From Mycolicibacterium brisbanense (GTDB lineage Bacteria; Actinomycetota; Actinomycetes; Mycobacteriales; Mycobacteriaceae), in contig NZ_BCSX01000007.1 in NCBI RefSeq assembly GCF_001570425.1, positions 163,604-227,603 on the forward strand: DNA of 64,000 nucleotides. The letters run 5' to 3'. The stretch's first letter is position 1. Each line of letters starts with the position of its first letter. Positions 1-7,603 of the stretch are shown here, piece by piece. Position numbers and translations under genes: made by a program. A model generated the notes under the pieces. That model worked only from the letters and a program-made list of their open reading frames with translations. It was not told where the DNA came from and ran no database searches.

Positions 1-54
1 TTGCGCGAGGAATCAACGACACATGACGAGCGCTTGCGCGAGGAATCGATAGCC

Positions 55-1395
55 ATGAGCGTGCTCACCCGGATCTTCCGCCGCACCCCGTCGCTGCGGA
101 CCCGGGTGGCGTTCGCGACGGCCATCGGCGCGGCCATCGTCGTCATCATCGTCGGCACCATCGTGTGGGTCGGCATCACCAACGACCGCAAGGAGCGGCT
201 GGACCGCCGCCTCGATGAGGCAGCCGGATTCGCCATTCCGTTCCTCCCGCGCGGCCTGCACGAAATCCCGCGCTCCCCCAGCGAACAGGACGCCGTCATC
301 ACGGTCCGGCAGGCCGGCGACGTCACCTCTAATTCGACGGTCATCCTGCCCGAGCTGCCTGCGGGCTACGCCGACACCGACATCGACGGGGTGCGCTGGC
401 GCGTGCGCACGGTGCAGATCCCCGCGCCCGGGCCCATGTGGGTCGCGGTCGGAGCGACGTATGACGCCACCATCGCCGACACCAACAACCTGCACCGGCG
501 GGTCATCGTGATCTGCGTGTTCGCCATCAGCGCGGCGACCGTACTGGGTTGGGTGCTGGCCGCATTCGCGGTGCGCCCGCTCAAACGGCTGGCCCAGCAG
601 ACCCGGCAGATCGACGCAGGTGACGAGGCACCCGACGTCGAAGTCCGAGGAGCCACCGAAGCCGTCGAGATCGCCGACGCCGTCAACGGCATGCTGCAGC
701 GCATCTGGTCCGAGCAGGACCGCACCAAGGCCGCGCTGGCCTCGGCACGCGACTTCGCGGCTGTGTCGGCACATGAGTTGCGCACGCCGCTCACCGCAAT
801 GCGCACCAATCTCGAAGTGCTGGCCACCCTCGACCTGCCCGACGAACAGCGCAAAGAAGTGGTCAACGACGTCATCCGCACCCAGTCGCGGATCGAGGCG
901 ACGCTGGGCGCACTGGAACGGTTGGCGCAGGGCGAGCTCACCACCACCGACGACCACGTCACGGTCGACATCACCGAGCTGCTCGACAGGGCCGCCCACG
1001 ACGCCAGGCGCGTGTATCCGGATCTCGATGTGTCCCAAGCCCCCACACCGACCGTGATCATCGTGGGCCTGCCGACCGGTCTGCGGCTCGCCGTGGACAA
1101 CGCCATCGCCAACGCGGTCAAACACGGCGGGGCGACCCGGGTGCAGCTCTCCGCCGTCAGCTCACGCGCCGGAGTGGAGATCGCCGTCGACGACGACGGG
1201 GTCGGGGTGCCCGAGGAAGAGCGGACCGTGGTGTTCGACCGGTTCTCGCGAGGTTCGACGGCGTCGCGCTCCGGCTCAGGCCTCGGCCTGGCGCTCGTGG
1301 CTCAGCAGGCTGAACTGCACGGCGGGACAGCGGCTTTGGAGTCGAGCCCGCTGGGCGGCGCCCGGCTGGTGCTGCGACTGCCCGGGCCGCATTAG
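55..1395 (+). CDS. prrB: Sensor histidine kinase PrrB
   Basis: Membrane sensor kinase of the PrrAB two-component system. The protein has 446 residues: TM helix about 17-40, extracytoplasmic loop, TM helix about 147-172, HAMP linker, H-box SAHELRTPL with the phospho-accepting His near residue 240, N-box DNAIANAVKHGG, G1 DDDGVGVPEE and G2 GSGLGLALV. It closely matches my memory of M. tuberculosis PrrB along its whole length. The frame is open to base 1, but ATG 55 gives the family N-terminus (MSVLTRIFRRTPSLRTRV). The upstream 54 bases carry a direct repeat of ttgcgcgaggaatc (1-14 and 34-47), so they are probably leader. The partner prrA should lie just left of the window. Confidence 0.95.
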   Translation: MSVLTRIFRRTPSLRTRVAFATAIGAAIVVIIVGTIVWVGITNDRKERLDRRLDEAAGFAIPFLPRGLHEIPRSPSEQDAVITVRQAGDVTSNSTVILPELPAGYADTDIDGVRWRVRTVQIPAPGPMWVAVGATYDATIADTNNLHRRVIVICVFAISAATVLGWVLAAFAVRPLKRLAQQTRQIDAGDEAPDVEVRGATEAVEIADAVNGMLQRIWSEQDRTKAALASARDFAAVSAHELRTPLTAMRTNLEVLATLDLPDEQRKEVVNDVIRTQSRIEATLGALERLAQGELTTTDDHVTVDITELLDRAAHDARRVYPDLDVSQAPTPTVIIVGLPTGLRLAVDNAIANAVKHGGATRVQLSAVSSRAGVEIAVDDDGVGVPEEERTVVFDRFSRGSTASRSGSGLGLALVAQQAELHGGTAALESSPLGGARLVLRLPGPH

Positions 1396-1423
1396 CCCGG
1401 CGCGACGGAGTCCCGGTATCGAG

Positions 1424-1471
1424 ATTCGCGTCAGGGACACTTCCGTCGCCGGATGTGTCCCTGACGCGAAT
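1424..1471. terminator. Bidirectional hairpin terminator between prrB and the FKBP gene
   Basis: Perfect 17-bp inverted repeat: attcgcgtcagggacac at 1424-1440 and its complement at 1455-1471. The 14-nt loop has a further 4-bp stem (tccg/cgga). It lies between two convergent stop codons. There is no long T-run, as is usual for mycobacterial terminators. Confidence 0.75.
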
Positions 1472-1494
1472 GTCGGTGGAAAGTTGGCGGGGCG

Positions 1495-1857
1495 TCAGCG
1501 AACGGCGAGCAGATCGATGACGAAGATCAGTGTCTTGCCCGAGAGCCGGTGGCCAGAGCCGGCCGGGCCGTATGCCTGCGCAGGCGGGATCACCAGCTTG
1601 CGACGTCCGCCGACCCGCATGCCCGGGATGCCGTCCTGCCAGCCCTGGATCAGCCCGCGCAGCGGGAACTCGATGGACTCCCCCCGATTCCACGAGCTGT
1701 CGAATTCGTCGCCGGTGTCGTACTCGACGCCGACGTAGTGCACCTCGACGTTTCCGCCGGGCACGGCCTCGGCCCCGTCGCCGACCACCAAGTCGGTGAT
1801 CTCAAGTTCGGCGGGGGCCGGGCCGTCCGGAAATTCGATCTCAGGTTTTGTACTCAC
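1495..1857 (-). CDS. FKBP-type peptidyl-prolyl cis-trans isomerase
   Basis: Cytosolic prolyl isomerase of the FK506-binding protein family. The 120 residues cover one FKBP domain: VHYVGVEYDTGDEFDSS (aromatic and Asp of the active pocket), then SIEFPLRGLIQGWQDGIPGMRVGGRRKLVIPPAQAYG, and the closing strand LIFVIDLLAVR. There is no signal peptide. I chose GTG 1857 (VSTKPEIEFPDG). A longer frame to ATG 1896 would add 13 residues that overlap the start of the divergent DUF2630 gene. It converges on prrB across the hairpin at 1424-1471. Confidence 0.9.
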   Translation of the reverse strand: MSTKPEIEFPDGPAPAELEITDLVVGDGAEAVPGGNVEVHYVGVEYDTGDEFDSSWNRGESIEFPLRGLIQGWQDGIPGMRVGGRRKLVIPPAQAYGPAGSGHRLSGKTLIFVIDLLAVR

Positions 1858-1888
1858 CGGACCAACCGTAGTCGGGCAGACTGGCCAG

Positions 1889-2137
1889 GTGGCCAAAGAT
1901 CAAGACATCCTCGCCGAAGTTCACCGACTCGTCGCCGAGGAGCAGGAGCTGCGGGGAAAACTGCAGCGCAGGGAGATCGACGAGACCGAAGAGCGCCAGC
2001 GCCTGCAGTCGCTGGAGGTAGCCCTCGACCAGTGCTGGGATCTGCTGCGGCAGCGCAGGGCGTTGCGGGAGACTGGGCAGGACCCGCGGGAGGCCAGAGT
2101 GCGTCCGGCCGACGAGGTCGAAGGCTACCGAGGCTGA
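1889..2137 (+). CDS. DUF2630 family protein (Rv0898c-like)
   Basis: Small acidic and basic helical protein of 82 residues. It contains the DUF2630 pattern DILAEVHRLVAEEQELR, LDQCWDLLRQRRALR and the end RPADEVEGYRG. The function is unknown; the heptad-like first half suggests a coiled coil. GTG 1889 gives the family start (VAKDQDILAEV); the frame is open further upstream, but that stretch is the divergent FKBP leader. It lies 13 nt before the FAD oxidoreductase, probably co-transcribed with it, as in M. tuberculosis where Rv0898c neighbours Rv0897c. Confidence 0.85.
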   Translation: MAKDQDILAEVHRLVAEEQELRGKLQRREIDETEERQRLQSLEVALDQCWDLLRQRRALRETGQDPREARVRPADEVEGYRG

Positions 2138-2150
2138 CAAGGCGAGGGCG

Positions 2151-3707
2151 ATGAGTGAGAAACGGTTCGACGTAGTCGTCGTCGGCGGTGGGCACAACGG
2201 CTTGGTGGCCGCAGCGTATCTGGCCCGTGCCGGACGCCGTGTCCAGGTGCTCGAACGCCTCGACCATGTGGGCGGCGCGGCGGTGTCCGCACACGCCTTC
2301 GACGGGGTCGACGCCCGGTTGTCGCGGTATTCGTATCTGGTCAGCCTGTTGCCGCAGCGCATCATCGACGATCTGGGCGCCCGCATCCGGCTGGCCCGGC
2401 GCAGTTACTCGTCGTACACCCCCGATCCGGCCACCGGCGGTCGCACAGGCCTGCTCATCGGTCCCAACTCGACCTTCGCCGCGGTCGGCGCCCAGGCCGA
2501 CGCCGCAGGCTTCGACGACTTCTACCGCCGCGCATCACTCATCACCAAGCGGATCTGGCCGACCCTGCTGCAGCCCCTGTGCACCCGGACCGAGCTGCGC
2601 AGCCAGGTGCTGGCCGGCCAGGACGGCGACGCCGCGGCGGCCTGGGAGGCACTGGTCGACCGGCCGATCGGCGCCGCCATCACCGACGCCGTCGACAACG
2701 ATCTGGTGCGCGGGGTGCTGGCCACCGACGCTCTGATCGGCACGTTCGCCGACGTGGACGATCCGTCTCTCATCCAGAACATCTGCTTCCTCTACCACCT
2801 GGTCGGCGGCGGCACCGGCGACTGGGACGTGCCGATCGGTGGCATGGGTGCGGTGACCGGGGCGCTGGCTGCCGCCGCGGCCGGATTCGGCGCCGAGATC
2901 ATCACCGGCGCAGACGTTTACGCGGTCAACCCGGATGGCGAGGTGCGCTACCGCAAAGACGGGGCCGCGCAGCGGGTAGAGGGCGATGTGGTGCTGGCGA
3001 ACGTGACGCCCACCGTGCTGGCGGGCCTACTCGGCGAACCGGCGCCCGAGACCGCGCCGGGAGCTCAGGTGAAGGTGAACCTGATGCTGCACCGACTGCC
3101 CCGGCTGCGCGACGAGAGCGTGACGCCGCAGCAGGCGTTCGGCGGCACCTTCCACATCAACGAGACCTACAGCCAGCTGGGCAACGCGTACAAGACGGCG
3201 GCCGACGGCTCGGTGCCCGATCCCCTGCCGTGTGAGATCTACTGTCATTCGCTGACCGACCCCACGATCCTGTCCGAGCAGCTGCGTGCGGCCGGTGCTC
3301 AGACGTTGACTGTATTCGGCCTGCACACCCCGCACGCGCTGGCCTCCGGTGATCCCGACCGGATGCGGGACAGGCTCACCTCCGCTGTCTTGAATTCACT
3401 GAATTCCGTTCTGGCCGAACCGATTCAGGATGTCCTGATGGAGGACTCCGCGGGCCGGTTGTGCATCGAGGCCAAGACCACGGCGGATCTGGACGCGGCG
3501 CTGGGCATGACGGCGGGCAACATCTTCCACGGCGCATTGCGCTGGCCGTTCGCCGAGGACGACGAGCCGTTGGACACCCCGGCACGGCGCTGGGGCGTGG
3601 CCACCGCCCACGATCGAATCCTGCTGTGCGGCTCCGGATCCCACCGCGGCGGCGCGGTATCGGGCATCGGCGGGCACAACGCGGCGATGGCGGTGCTGGA
3701 GGCCTGA
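2151..3707 (+). CDS. NAD(P)/FAD-dependent oxidoreductase, phytoene-desaturase (CrtI)-like (Rv0897c-like)
   Basis: Flavoprotein of 518 residues in the CrtI/amine-oxidase-like superfamily. The N-terminal dinucleotide fold is VVVVGGGHNGLVAAAYLARAG, followed by VLERLDHVGGAA. The C-terminal FAD segment is GSGSHRGGAVSGIGGHNAA near residues 490-510. These are features of the mammalian PYROXD2-like branch rather than true carotenoid desaturases. No carotenoid genes are adjacent, so the substrate is unknown. It lies 13 nt after the DUF2630 gene on the same strand and ends at a hairpin (3738-3760). Confidence 0.85.
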   Translation: MSEKRFDVVVVGGGHNGLVAAAYLARAGRRVQVLERLDHVGGAAVSAHAFDGVDARLSRYSYLVSLLPQRIIDDLGARIRLARRSYSSYTPDPATGGRTGLLIGPNSTFAAVGAQADAAGFDDFYRRASLITKRIWPTLLQPLCTRTELRSQVLAGQDGDAAAAWEALVDRPIGAAITDAVDNDLVRGVLATDALIGTFADVDDPSLIQNICFLYHLVGGGTGDWDVPIGGMGAVTGALAAAAAGFGAEIITGADVYAVNPDGEVRYRKDGAAQRVEGDVVLANVTPTVLAGLLGEPAPETAPGAQVKVNLMLHRLPRLRDESVTPQQAFGGTFHINETYSQLGNAYKTAADGSVPDPLPCEIYCHSLTDPTILSEQLRAAGAQTLTVFGLHTPHALASGDPDRMRDRLTSAVLNSLNSVLAEPIQDVLMEDSAGRLCIEAKTTADLDAALGMTAGNIFHGALRWPFAEDDEPLDTPARRWGVATAHDRILLCGSGSHRGGAVSGIGGHNAAMAVLEA

Positions 3708-3737
3708 CGCGGCAGCGTCGGTCCGACCCCTGACGCG

Positions 3738-3760
3738 GCACGGCGGTCGCGCTGCCGTGC
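3738..3760 (+). terminator. Hairpin after the FAD oxidoreductase gene
   Basis: Inverted repeat gcacggc (3738-3744) and gccgtgc (3754-3760), 30 nt beyond the stop codon. The word cctgacgcggca, which contains the stop codon, recurs 25 nt downstream, so a short direct duplication lies next to the stem. Confidence 0.4.
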
Positions 3761-4076
3761 GACTTTGCTGTGCGCATCAGCCGGTCGGGCCGCGATCGGA
3801 AAGATCTGTGTCCGATCTCGTTAAATGTTGCAGTCAGGCCTGGTGTCGTTGTCGAGTTTGCAAGGCCTTTCGGGACATTCCGCCGCGGTCTTTCCCGAAG
3901 TACTTTGCATTTTCGCTGTGAGCGACGGTCGTTTCTCTGTGCGCGGATGCTGAACCGCCGCGGCATGTCCGGAGTCACGTTGTTCAGTGATTGTCTGCGG
4001 CCACGTGGCGTCGCAGTCAGAGATCTGCACGACCATATTCACCACAATCGCCTGGATACGTGCGTGACAGCTGTTG
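3761..4076. other. Intergenic stretch, no gene supported
   Basis: About 370 bases separate the FAD oxidoreductase from the GrpB gene. Base composition falls below the flanks. A 110-codon open frame (3770-4102, +) has no recognizable product, no convincing ribosome site and Cys/Arg/Leu-rich noise composition. An inverted repeat gatcgg/ccgatc occurs near 3796-3819. This marks the left edge of the accessory block. Confidence 0.5.
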
Positions 4077-4106
4077 TCTCGCTTCTAAAGATTCGAGAAT
4101 GATCAG
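4077..4106 (+). repeat. Degenerate 30-bp repeat, copy 1
   Basis: Begins tctcgcttctaaagattcg and ends gatcag. It aligns with copy 2 (4736-4765) at about 23 of 29 positions. It lies 25 nt past the stop of the grpB-like gene. Confidence 0.45.
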
Positions 4107-4130
4107 TTCCTGTTTCGGACATTGTTTCGG

Positions 4131-4706
4131 TCAAACGGTCCATCCTGAGCGCGCCGCCCATTTCTCCGCCCGGGCTGTGATTTCGGTGATAAGTGGACTC
4201 TTGGCGGCGGCGTAGGCGTTCATGTCGGGCCAGTCCCGCTGCGCGAGCTGCGTTTTGAGTGAGTTGTACGTTGCGCGATCGGATTCGTCGTAGCGCAGCC
4301 CGTCACGAAAGAGTAGCTGGCGGCGTTCCCAATCGCTGCCCGCGGTACAGACGTGTACGTGCACCCCTAAATCTGGCGTGCGCACCATGCGATGCCCAGG
4401 CTCGCGGACCCTGAGCTGGTAGCCGGCCGTGATGAGGTCAGTCAGGTAGTCCTCTTCGCGGTCGACATCTCCAACACTCAGGGCAATGTCGATAATGGGT
4501 TTCGCGGCAAGTCCAGGTACGGAGGTGGAGCCGATGTGATCCACCCGCACGGCCTTGACCCCGAGAGCGGTCGCGATCGTTTCACGCTCGACTGCGAACT
4601 TGGCGGACCATGCCGGATCTGGCGGTACCACCTTGATGACGCGTTTCTCCACCCCGCCGATCAGTTCAACGGGTTCTGAAGGTTCAGTCTGACTGATATC
4701 ACCCAC
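4131..4706 (-). CDS. GrpB family protein (UPF0157, nucleotidyltransferase-like)
   Basis: Cytosolic protein of 191 residues with the GrpB signature: VVPPDPAWSAKFAVERE, then VRVDHIGSTSVPGLAAKPIIDI (the HIGSTSVPGL core of the nucleotidyltransferase-like fold), then HVHVC and FRDGLR near the C-terminus. The biochemical function of GrpB proteins is not established. GTG 4706 is one possible start; GTG 4652 (VEKRVIKVV) gives 173 residues and begins where most family members do. The frame stays open to 5150 but that part is antisense to the small gene at 4875. The gene is bracketed by repeat copies 1 and 2. Confidence 0.8.
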   Translation of the reverse strand: MGDISQTEPSEPVELIGGVEKRVIKVVPPDPAWSAKFAVERETIATALGVKAVRVDHIGSTSVPGLAAKPIIDIALSVGDVDREEDYLTDLITAGYQLRVREPGHRMVRTPDLGVHVHVCTAGSDWERRQLLFRDGLRYDESDRATYNSLKTQLAQRDWPDMNAYAAAKSPLITEITARAEKWAARSGWTV

Positions 4707-4735
4707 GCTCGGGTTACACCATCGGGATCGCGTCG

Positions 4736-4765
4736 TCTCGTTTCTAGAGAATCTAGATCGATCAC
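4736..4765 (+). repeat. Degenerate 30-bp repeat, copy 2, with nested palindromes
   Basis: Begins tctcgtttctagagaatc and ends gatcac. It contains the symmetric element TCTAGA-GAA-TCTAGA (4743-4757) and runs into an inverted repeat CGATCAC-N6-GTGATCG (4759-4778). It lies between the start of the GrpB gene and the divergent small gene pair, so it could also carry promoters or an operator. Confidence 0.45.
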
Positions 4766-4874
4766 TGTCACGTGATCGTGCAGCAGACAGGAGCTTGTCG
4801 GTGGTGCATGTTGGACTTACTTCCGAAACCGACTGCGGACTGGCCGCGCCGGGGCTGAAGCAAGGAGACGCCAG

Positions 4875-5087
4875 ATGAGTAGTTCCGGGAAGTTCGTCCC
4901 CAACAAGGCAGGCATGGCCAAGCTGCAACGTGACCTCGAGAAGCAATTCTCGGCGGGGATCCAGATCCCCTTGGGCGGCACCGAGTCGGACGCCATCGAC
5001 GAGGTCAAGAAGCAGATGAAGGGCATGGGAATCACGCCCAACGACGCCGAGGTCCGCAAGCTCGTTCAGAAGCACCGAGGCAGCTGA
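4875..5087 (+). CDS. Small hypothetical protein, 70 aa
   Basis: I do not recognise this protein. It is a 70-residue, Lys-rich, mostly hydrophilic protein without a signal peptide or membrane segment; the C-terminal half (DEVKKQMKGMGITPNDAEVRKLVQ) looks helical. A good ribosome site (caaggaga) sits 9 nt before ATG 4875, and codon choice is GC3-rich like real genes here. The stop is 2 nt before the next start, so the two small genes form a pair. The composition loosely recalls small phage structural proteins, but that is only an impression. Confidence 0.6.
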   Translation: MSSSGKFVPNKAGMAKLQRDLEKQFSAGIQIPLGGTESDAIDEVKKQMKGMGITPNDAEVRKLVQKHRGS

Positions 5088-5089
5088 CG

Positions 5090-5299
5090 GTGGGCAACGC
5101 CGACCCGGTTCAGCTGGGTATCGAGACAGCAGAAGCGCTGCAACAGGCACTCGCTGAGCTTCTCTCCGACGCGATGAACGTGCAGATAGCCGCGATCAAC
5201 GCGAGTCCCGATCAGTTTGAGGTCCTCGGGCTCCGCGCCGACGTGCCCGATGGGTCCACGGTGCGGCGATCCCGAATCGTGATTCCCTGCAGGCGTTAG
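5090..5299 (+). CDS. Small hypothetical protein, 69 aa
   Basis: I do not recognise this protein. The 69 residues start at GTG 5090 (VGNADPVQLG), only 2 nt after the stop of the preceding small gene, which suggests translational coupling. The middle (ETAEALQQALAELLSDAMNVQIAAI, about residues 12-36) should form an amphipathic helix; the end is basic (RRSRIVIPCRR). The last bases overlap the stop of a possible gene on the opposite strand. Confidence 0.55.
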   Translation: MGNADPVQLGIETAEALQQALAELLSDAMNVQIAAINASPDQFEVLGLRADVPDGSTVRRSRIVIPCRR

Positions 5300-5445
5300 C
5301 CTCCGCTAATCGTCGAGTAGGCCGTGAGGCCAACCTGGTCGGCGCCCTGCTGCCAGCTGTCGCCCTGGTTGTGGATGTCGTCGTTGGTGTGCACCGCCAT
5401 GTTGGGGTCACGCTGAGCTTTCCGGACGTTCGCTTCGGACGACAT
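5296..5445 (-). CDS. Possible 49-aa protein or 3' gene remnant
   Basis: A GC3-rich open stretch ends YSTISGG at TAA 5296-5298. From ATG 5445 it reads MSSEANVRKAQRDPNMAVHT followed by a Gln/Asp-rich tail. No family is recognised. There is no clear ribosome site, and the frame stays open upstream to 5517, so it may be the 3' end of a gene that lost its 5' part. It overlaps the convergent small gene by 4 nt. Confidence 0.3.
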   Translation of the reverse strand: MSSEANVRKAQRDPNMAVHTNDDIHNQGDSWQQGADQVGLTAYSTISGG

Positions 5446-5853
5446 CTCGGTGGCGGCATCGAAACCGAAGCCTGGCCAGAAGCCTCTCGGGCGCCGACCC
5501 GGAAAGCAACGCCGCAAGCGTCGCCGTTAGTGATGCAGCGCCGCGGTCCGGGCATCGCAGCGCAGCCTTTGGCGGATATCTACAAGGCGCTTGACCGTCT
5601 CGTATGTAGAGAAACGAGGCGACTCAGATCCTGTCTCATGGACTGGCGACCTTGCAGGCCGAAGTGCGATCGGCGGCGTGCCGAGACGAGCGAGGCGACG
5701 CGAACAATCAGCGCGCCGCGCTGTTTCGATTCTAGAGATCCGGGAAATCATCAGCTCTGGCCTCACGAGGAATGGGAGTGGGAGCGGCCCAAGGCTTTCC
5801 CGTGGGGCTTGGGTGTAGCCGGCGACGTGGACGCGCCGCTGGCTGCTCACGGC
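5446..5853. other. Intergenic stretch without a supported gene
   Basis: About 400 bases between the possible remnant at 5296-5445 and the MarR gene. Open frames on both strands lack family features. It contains an imperfect inverted repeat CTCGT/ACGAG around 5599-5618 and the third copy of the 30-bp repeat at 5724-5754. Confidence 0.4.
5724..5754 (+). repeat. Degenerate 30-bp repeat, copy 3
   Basis: Begins tttcgattctagagatccgg and ends atcatcag. Together with the preceding gctgtt (5719-5724) it resembles copy 1 and its left flank (gctgtt at 4070-4075), so about 40 bp can be aligned between the two. Confidence 0.4.
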
Positions 5854-6354
5854 TCAACGAGGAGAGAGTTGGGGGCCGTTGGCGAGGTTGGTCATAGCTT
5901 TGGTGAGCAGGGCGTGCAGGGTGTGGAGTTCGGCGGGGTCGAGGCCGAGCATGCGGTGTTCGAGGTCGGCGGCGACTTGTTCGATGTCGGCGAGGCGGCG
6001 GCGTCCGGCTTTGGTGATGAGCACGTTGTGTTTGCGGCGGTCTTCGGAGGATCGGCGGCGTTCGATGAGCCCTTCGTCTTCGAGGCCGTTGAGCAGGGCC
6101 ACCACGCCGGTGGCGTCGATGCCGAGCGCTTGAGGGAGTTCGGATTGGGGTTGTTCGCCCAGGTCGCGGAGCAGGGTGAGGACGACGGCGTGACGCGTCT
6201 TCATGCCATGCGGCAGCAGGTCGCCGTCTGCTTCGGCCTGCATGCGCCGCAGGATGTAGTTCATCATCACGCCCACCATGTTTTCCGGTGATTTCAAGTC
6301 GTTGCCGTCACCTGAACCGCTCATGCGGTCGAGAGTACCGGCGCGATTCGACAA
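5854..6354 (-). CDS. MarR family transcriptional regulator
   Basis: Winged-helix regulator of about 166 residues. The core is MKTRHAVVLTLLRDLGEQPQ, the recognition helix region LPQALGIDATGVVALLNGLE, and the wing RRRSSEDRRKHNVLITKAGRRR. It is similar throughout to the MarR protein at 10186-10677, so the two are probably paralogues. The ribosome site aaggaggg is only 1 nt from ATG 6360 but 7 nt from TTG 6354, so TTG 6354 is my choice; ATG 6324 is a third option. An imperfect palindrome (6378-6395, ttgtgcaaat...ttgtac) lies just upstream and may be its own operator. Confidence 0.85.
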   Translation of the reverse strand: MSNRAGTLDRMSGSGDGNDLKSPENMVGVMMNYILRRMQAEADGDLLPHGMKTRHAVVLTLLRDLGEQPQSELPQALGIDATGVVALLNGLEDEGLIERRRSSEDRRKHNVLITKAGRRRLADIEQVAADLEHRMLGLDPAELHTLHALLTKAMTNLANGPQLSPR

Positions 6355-6452
6355 TCCCATCCCTCCTTCGATTCGCGTTGTGCAAATCGTTGTACGGCTG
6401 CTCCGGCGGTCGGCGGCAGCGGCGCGTTGACCGCCGCCGCCCCCCAGTGCGG

Positions 6453-7337
6453 TTATACGGTCGGTGTGTCAGCCGGCGTGGTCAGCCCGAGCGGGCCGGC
6501 GAGAGCGGTGAGGGCGGGCACCAGGCCCTCGGGCTCGGTCAGGACCTGGATGGCGACGTGGTTGGCGCCGGCGGTGATGTGTTCATTGAGTCGTGCGGCG
6601 ATCTGTTCGGTGGTGCCGTAGGCGATCATCGCGTCGACGAGGGCGTCGCTGCCGGGTGCGTCCATGTCGGCCTCGGTGAACCCGAGCCGAGTCCAGGTGG
6701 CGCGGTAGTTGGCCAGCGGCAGATAGACGGCCAACGCGTCGCGTCCCAGGGCGCGGGCCTGCTCGACGTCGGTGGTCATGATGACCTTGTGCTCGGGGGC
6801 CAGGCCCGCGTCGGGGCCGATCAATTCACGGGCGTCGGCGGTGTGCTGCGGGGTGGTCAGGTACGGAAGCGCTCCCCCGGTGCGATCGGCGGAGAGCTTG
6901 AGCACCCGCGGACCCAGGGCGGCCAGGACGCGGCGTTCGCGGGGAACGCCTTGGCGGTCGAGTTCGTCGAGGTAGTCGTTGAGCGCGTCGTAGGGCTTGC
7001 GGTAGGCGCTGATGGCCTCGGGGTGCCCGGCCCCGATACCCAGGACGAACCGGCCGGGATAGGCGTCGGCGATGCGGTGGTAGGACCGGGCCACCTCGGT
7101 GGCGTCGGCGGTCCAGATGTTCACGATGCCGGTACCCACGTGCAGGGTGTCGGTGGCGGCCAGGATCGGGTCGACCCAGGACAAGTCGGCCGGCGGTGGG
7201 CCGCCGGCCCACAGGCCGATGTAGCCCAGCGCCTCGATCTCGCGCCACTTCTGCGGCCCGAGATCGCGGAACATCTCGTAACTGCCGAACACGCCGTAGC
7301 CGGCTTGGTGGTTCTTGGTCTCAGCTGTATCACTCAC
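6453..7337 (-). CDS. LLM class flavin/F420-dependent oxidoreductase (TIGR03620-type)
   Basis: Luciferase-like TIM-barrel oxidoreductase of 294 residues. The motifs are YGVFGSYEMF, ALGYIGLWAGGPP, GTGIVNIWTADATEVA, PGRFVLGIGAGHPE and VLAALGPRVLKLSADRTGGALPYL, matching mycobacterial proteins predicted to use F420 or FMN. The substrate is unknown. It is a distant paralogue of the protein at 36685-37476. The start is GTG 7337, and an operator-like palindrome lies 44 nt upstream (7381-7402). It lies downstream of the reductase, azoreductase and hydrolase genes on the same strand but seems to have its own promoter. Confidence 0.88.
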   Translation of the reverse strand: MSDTAETKNHQAGYGVFGSYEMFRDLGPQKWREIEALGYIGLWAGGPPPADLSWVDPILAATDTLHVGTGIVNIWTADATEVARSYHRIADAYPGRFVLGIGAGHPEAISAYRKPYDALNDYLDELDRQGVPRERRVLAALGPRVLKLSADRTGGALPYLTTPQHTADARELIGPDAGLAPEHKVIMTTDVEQARALGRDALAVYLPLANYRATWTRLGFTEADMDAPGSDALVDAMIAYGTTEQIAARLNEHITAGANHVAIQVLTEPEGLVPALTALAGPLGLTTPADTPTV

Positions 7338-7380
7338 GAAATCAGATTACGGGCTGTTTGTTACGATGTACAACAAAATA

Positions 7381-7402
7381 ATAGTTTGTATCGTGCAAAT
7401 GA
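7381..7402. promoter_or_regulatory. Candidate MarR operator 1
   Basis: Palindromic core TTTGTA-TCG-TGCAAA (7385-7399) with flanks ATAG and TGA. Both the core and the flanks recur at 9012-9033 and 10722-10743. The site lies 44 nt before the GTG of the LLM oxidoreductase. A second, looser inverted repeat (ttgttac/gtacaa) is at 7358-7373. Confidence 0.6.
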
Positions 7403-7538
7403 TATGTGGGCGGCATGGCCACCGGCGATGTTGCCGTCCGTCCGCCCGCCCACAGATGGGTGAGGTCGGCCGCGTTGGTCGCGCTTCCGGCGCGGCGGCG
7501 TTGGACGTGTTACCGGCTGGGGTTGCGGAGCCCGAATG

Positions 7539-7581
7539 CCCGTCAACCACCACCGGTTTGATGCCGGTGGTGGCTGACGGG
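7539..7581 (-). terminator. Hairpin terminator after the NADP-binding reductase gene
   Basis: An 18-bp stem with one mismatch: cccgtcaaccaccaccgg (7539-7556) and ccggtggtggctgacggg (7564-7581), 7-nt loop. It lies 22 nt beyond the stop codon in the direction of transcription and separates this gene from the LLM gene. Confidence 0.65.
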
Positions 7582-7603
7582 GAACCTGCGGTGGGGTCTG
7601 TTG

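Noticed and set aside
13..1125. Long open frame on the minus strand opposite prrB
   Set aside because: Antisense shadow of a GC3-rich gene; composition is His/Gly/Asp-rich noise with no family motif, and the plus-strand kinase is complete.
3770..4102. 110-codon plus-strand frame in the intergenic stretch
   Set aside because: No ribosome site, no recognisable fold and atypical composition; it also runs across repeat copy 1.
4707..5150. N-terminal extension of the GrpB frame
   Set aside because: It is antisense to the small gene at 4875-5087, and family members begin near VEKRVIKVV.
4875..5299. Toxin-antitoxin interpretation of the small gene pair
   Set aside because: No toxin fold or antitoxin DNA-binding motif can be seen; size and spacing alone are not enough.
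5371..6291. 306-codon plus-strand frame
   Set aside because: Mostly opposite the MarR gene; Gly/Val/Glu-rich shadow without motifs.
6403..6435. Inverted repeat cggcggtc/gaccgccg after the LLM gene
   Set aside because: Eight-base arms of pure GGC/CCG words in GC-rich DNA are expected by chance; not listed as a terminator.
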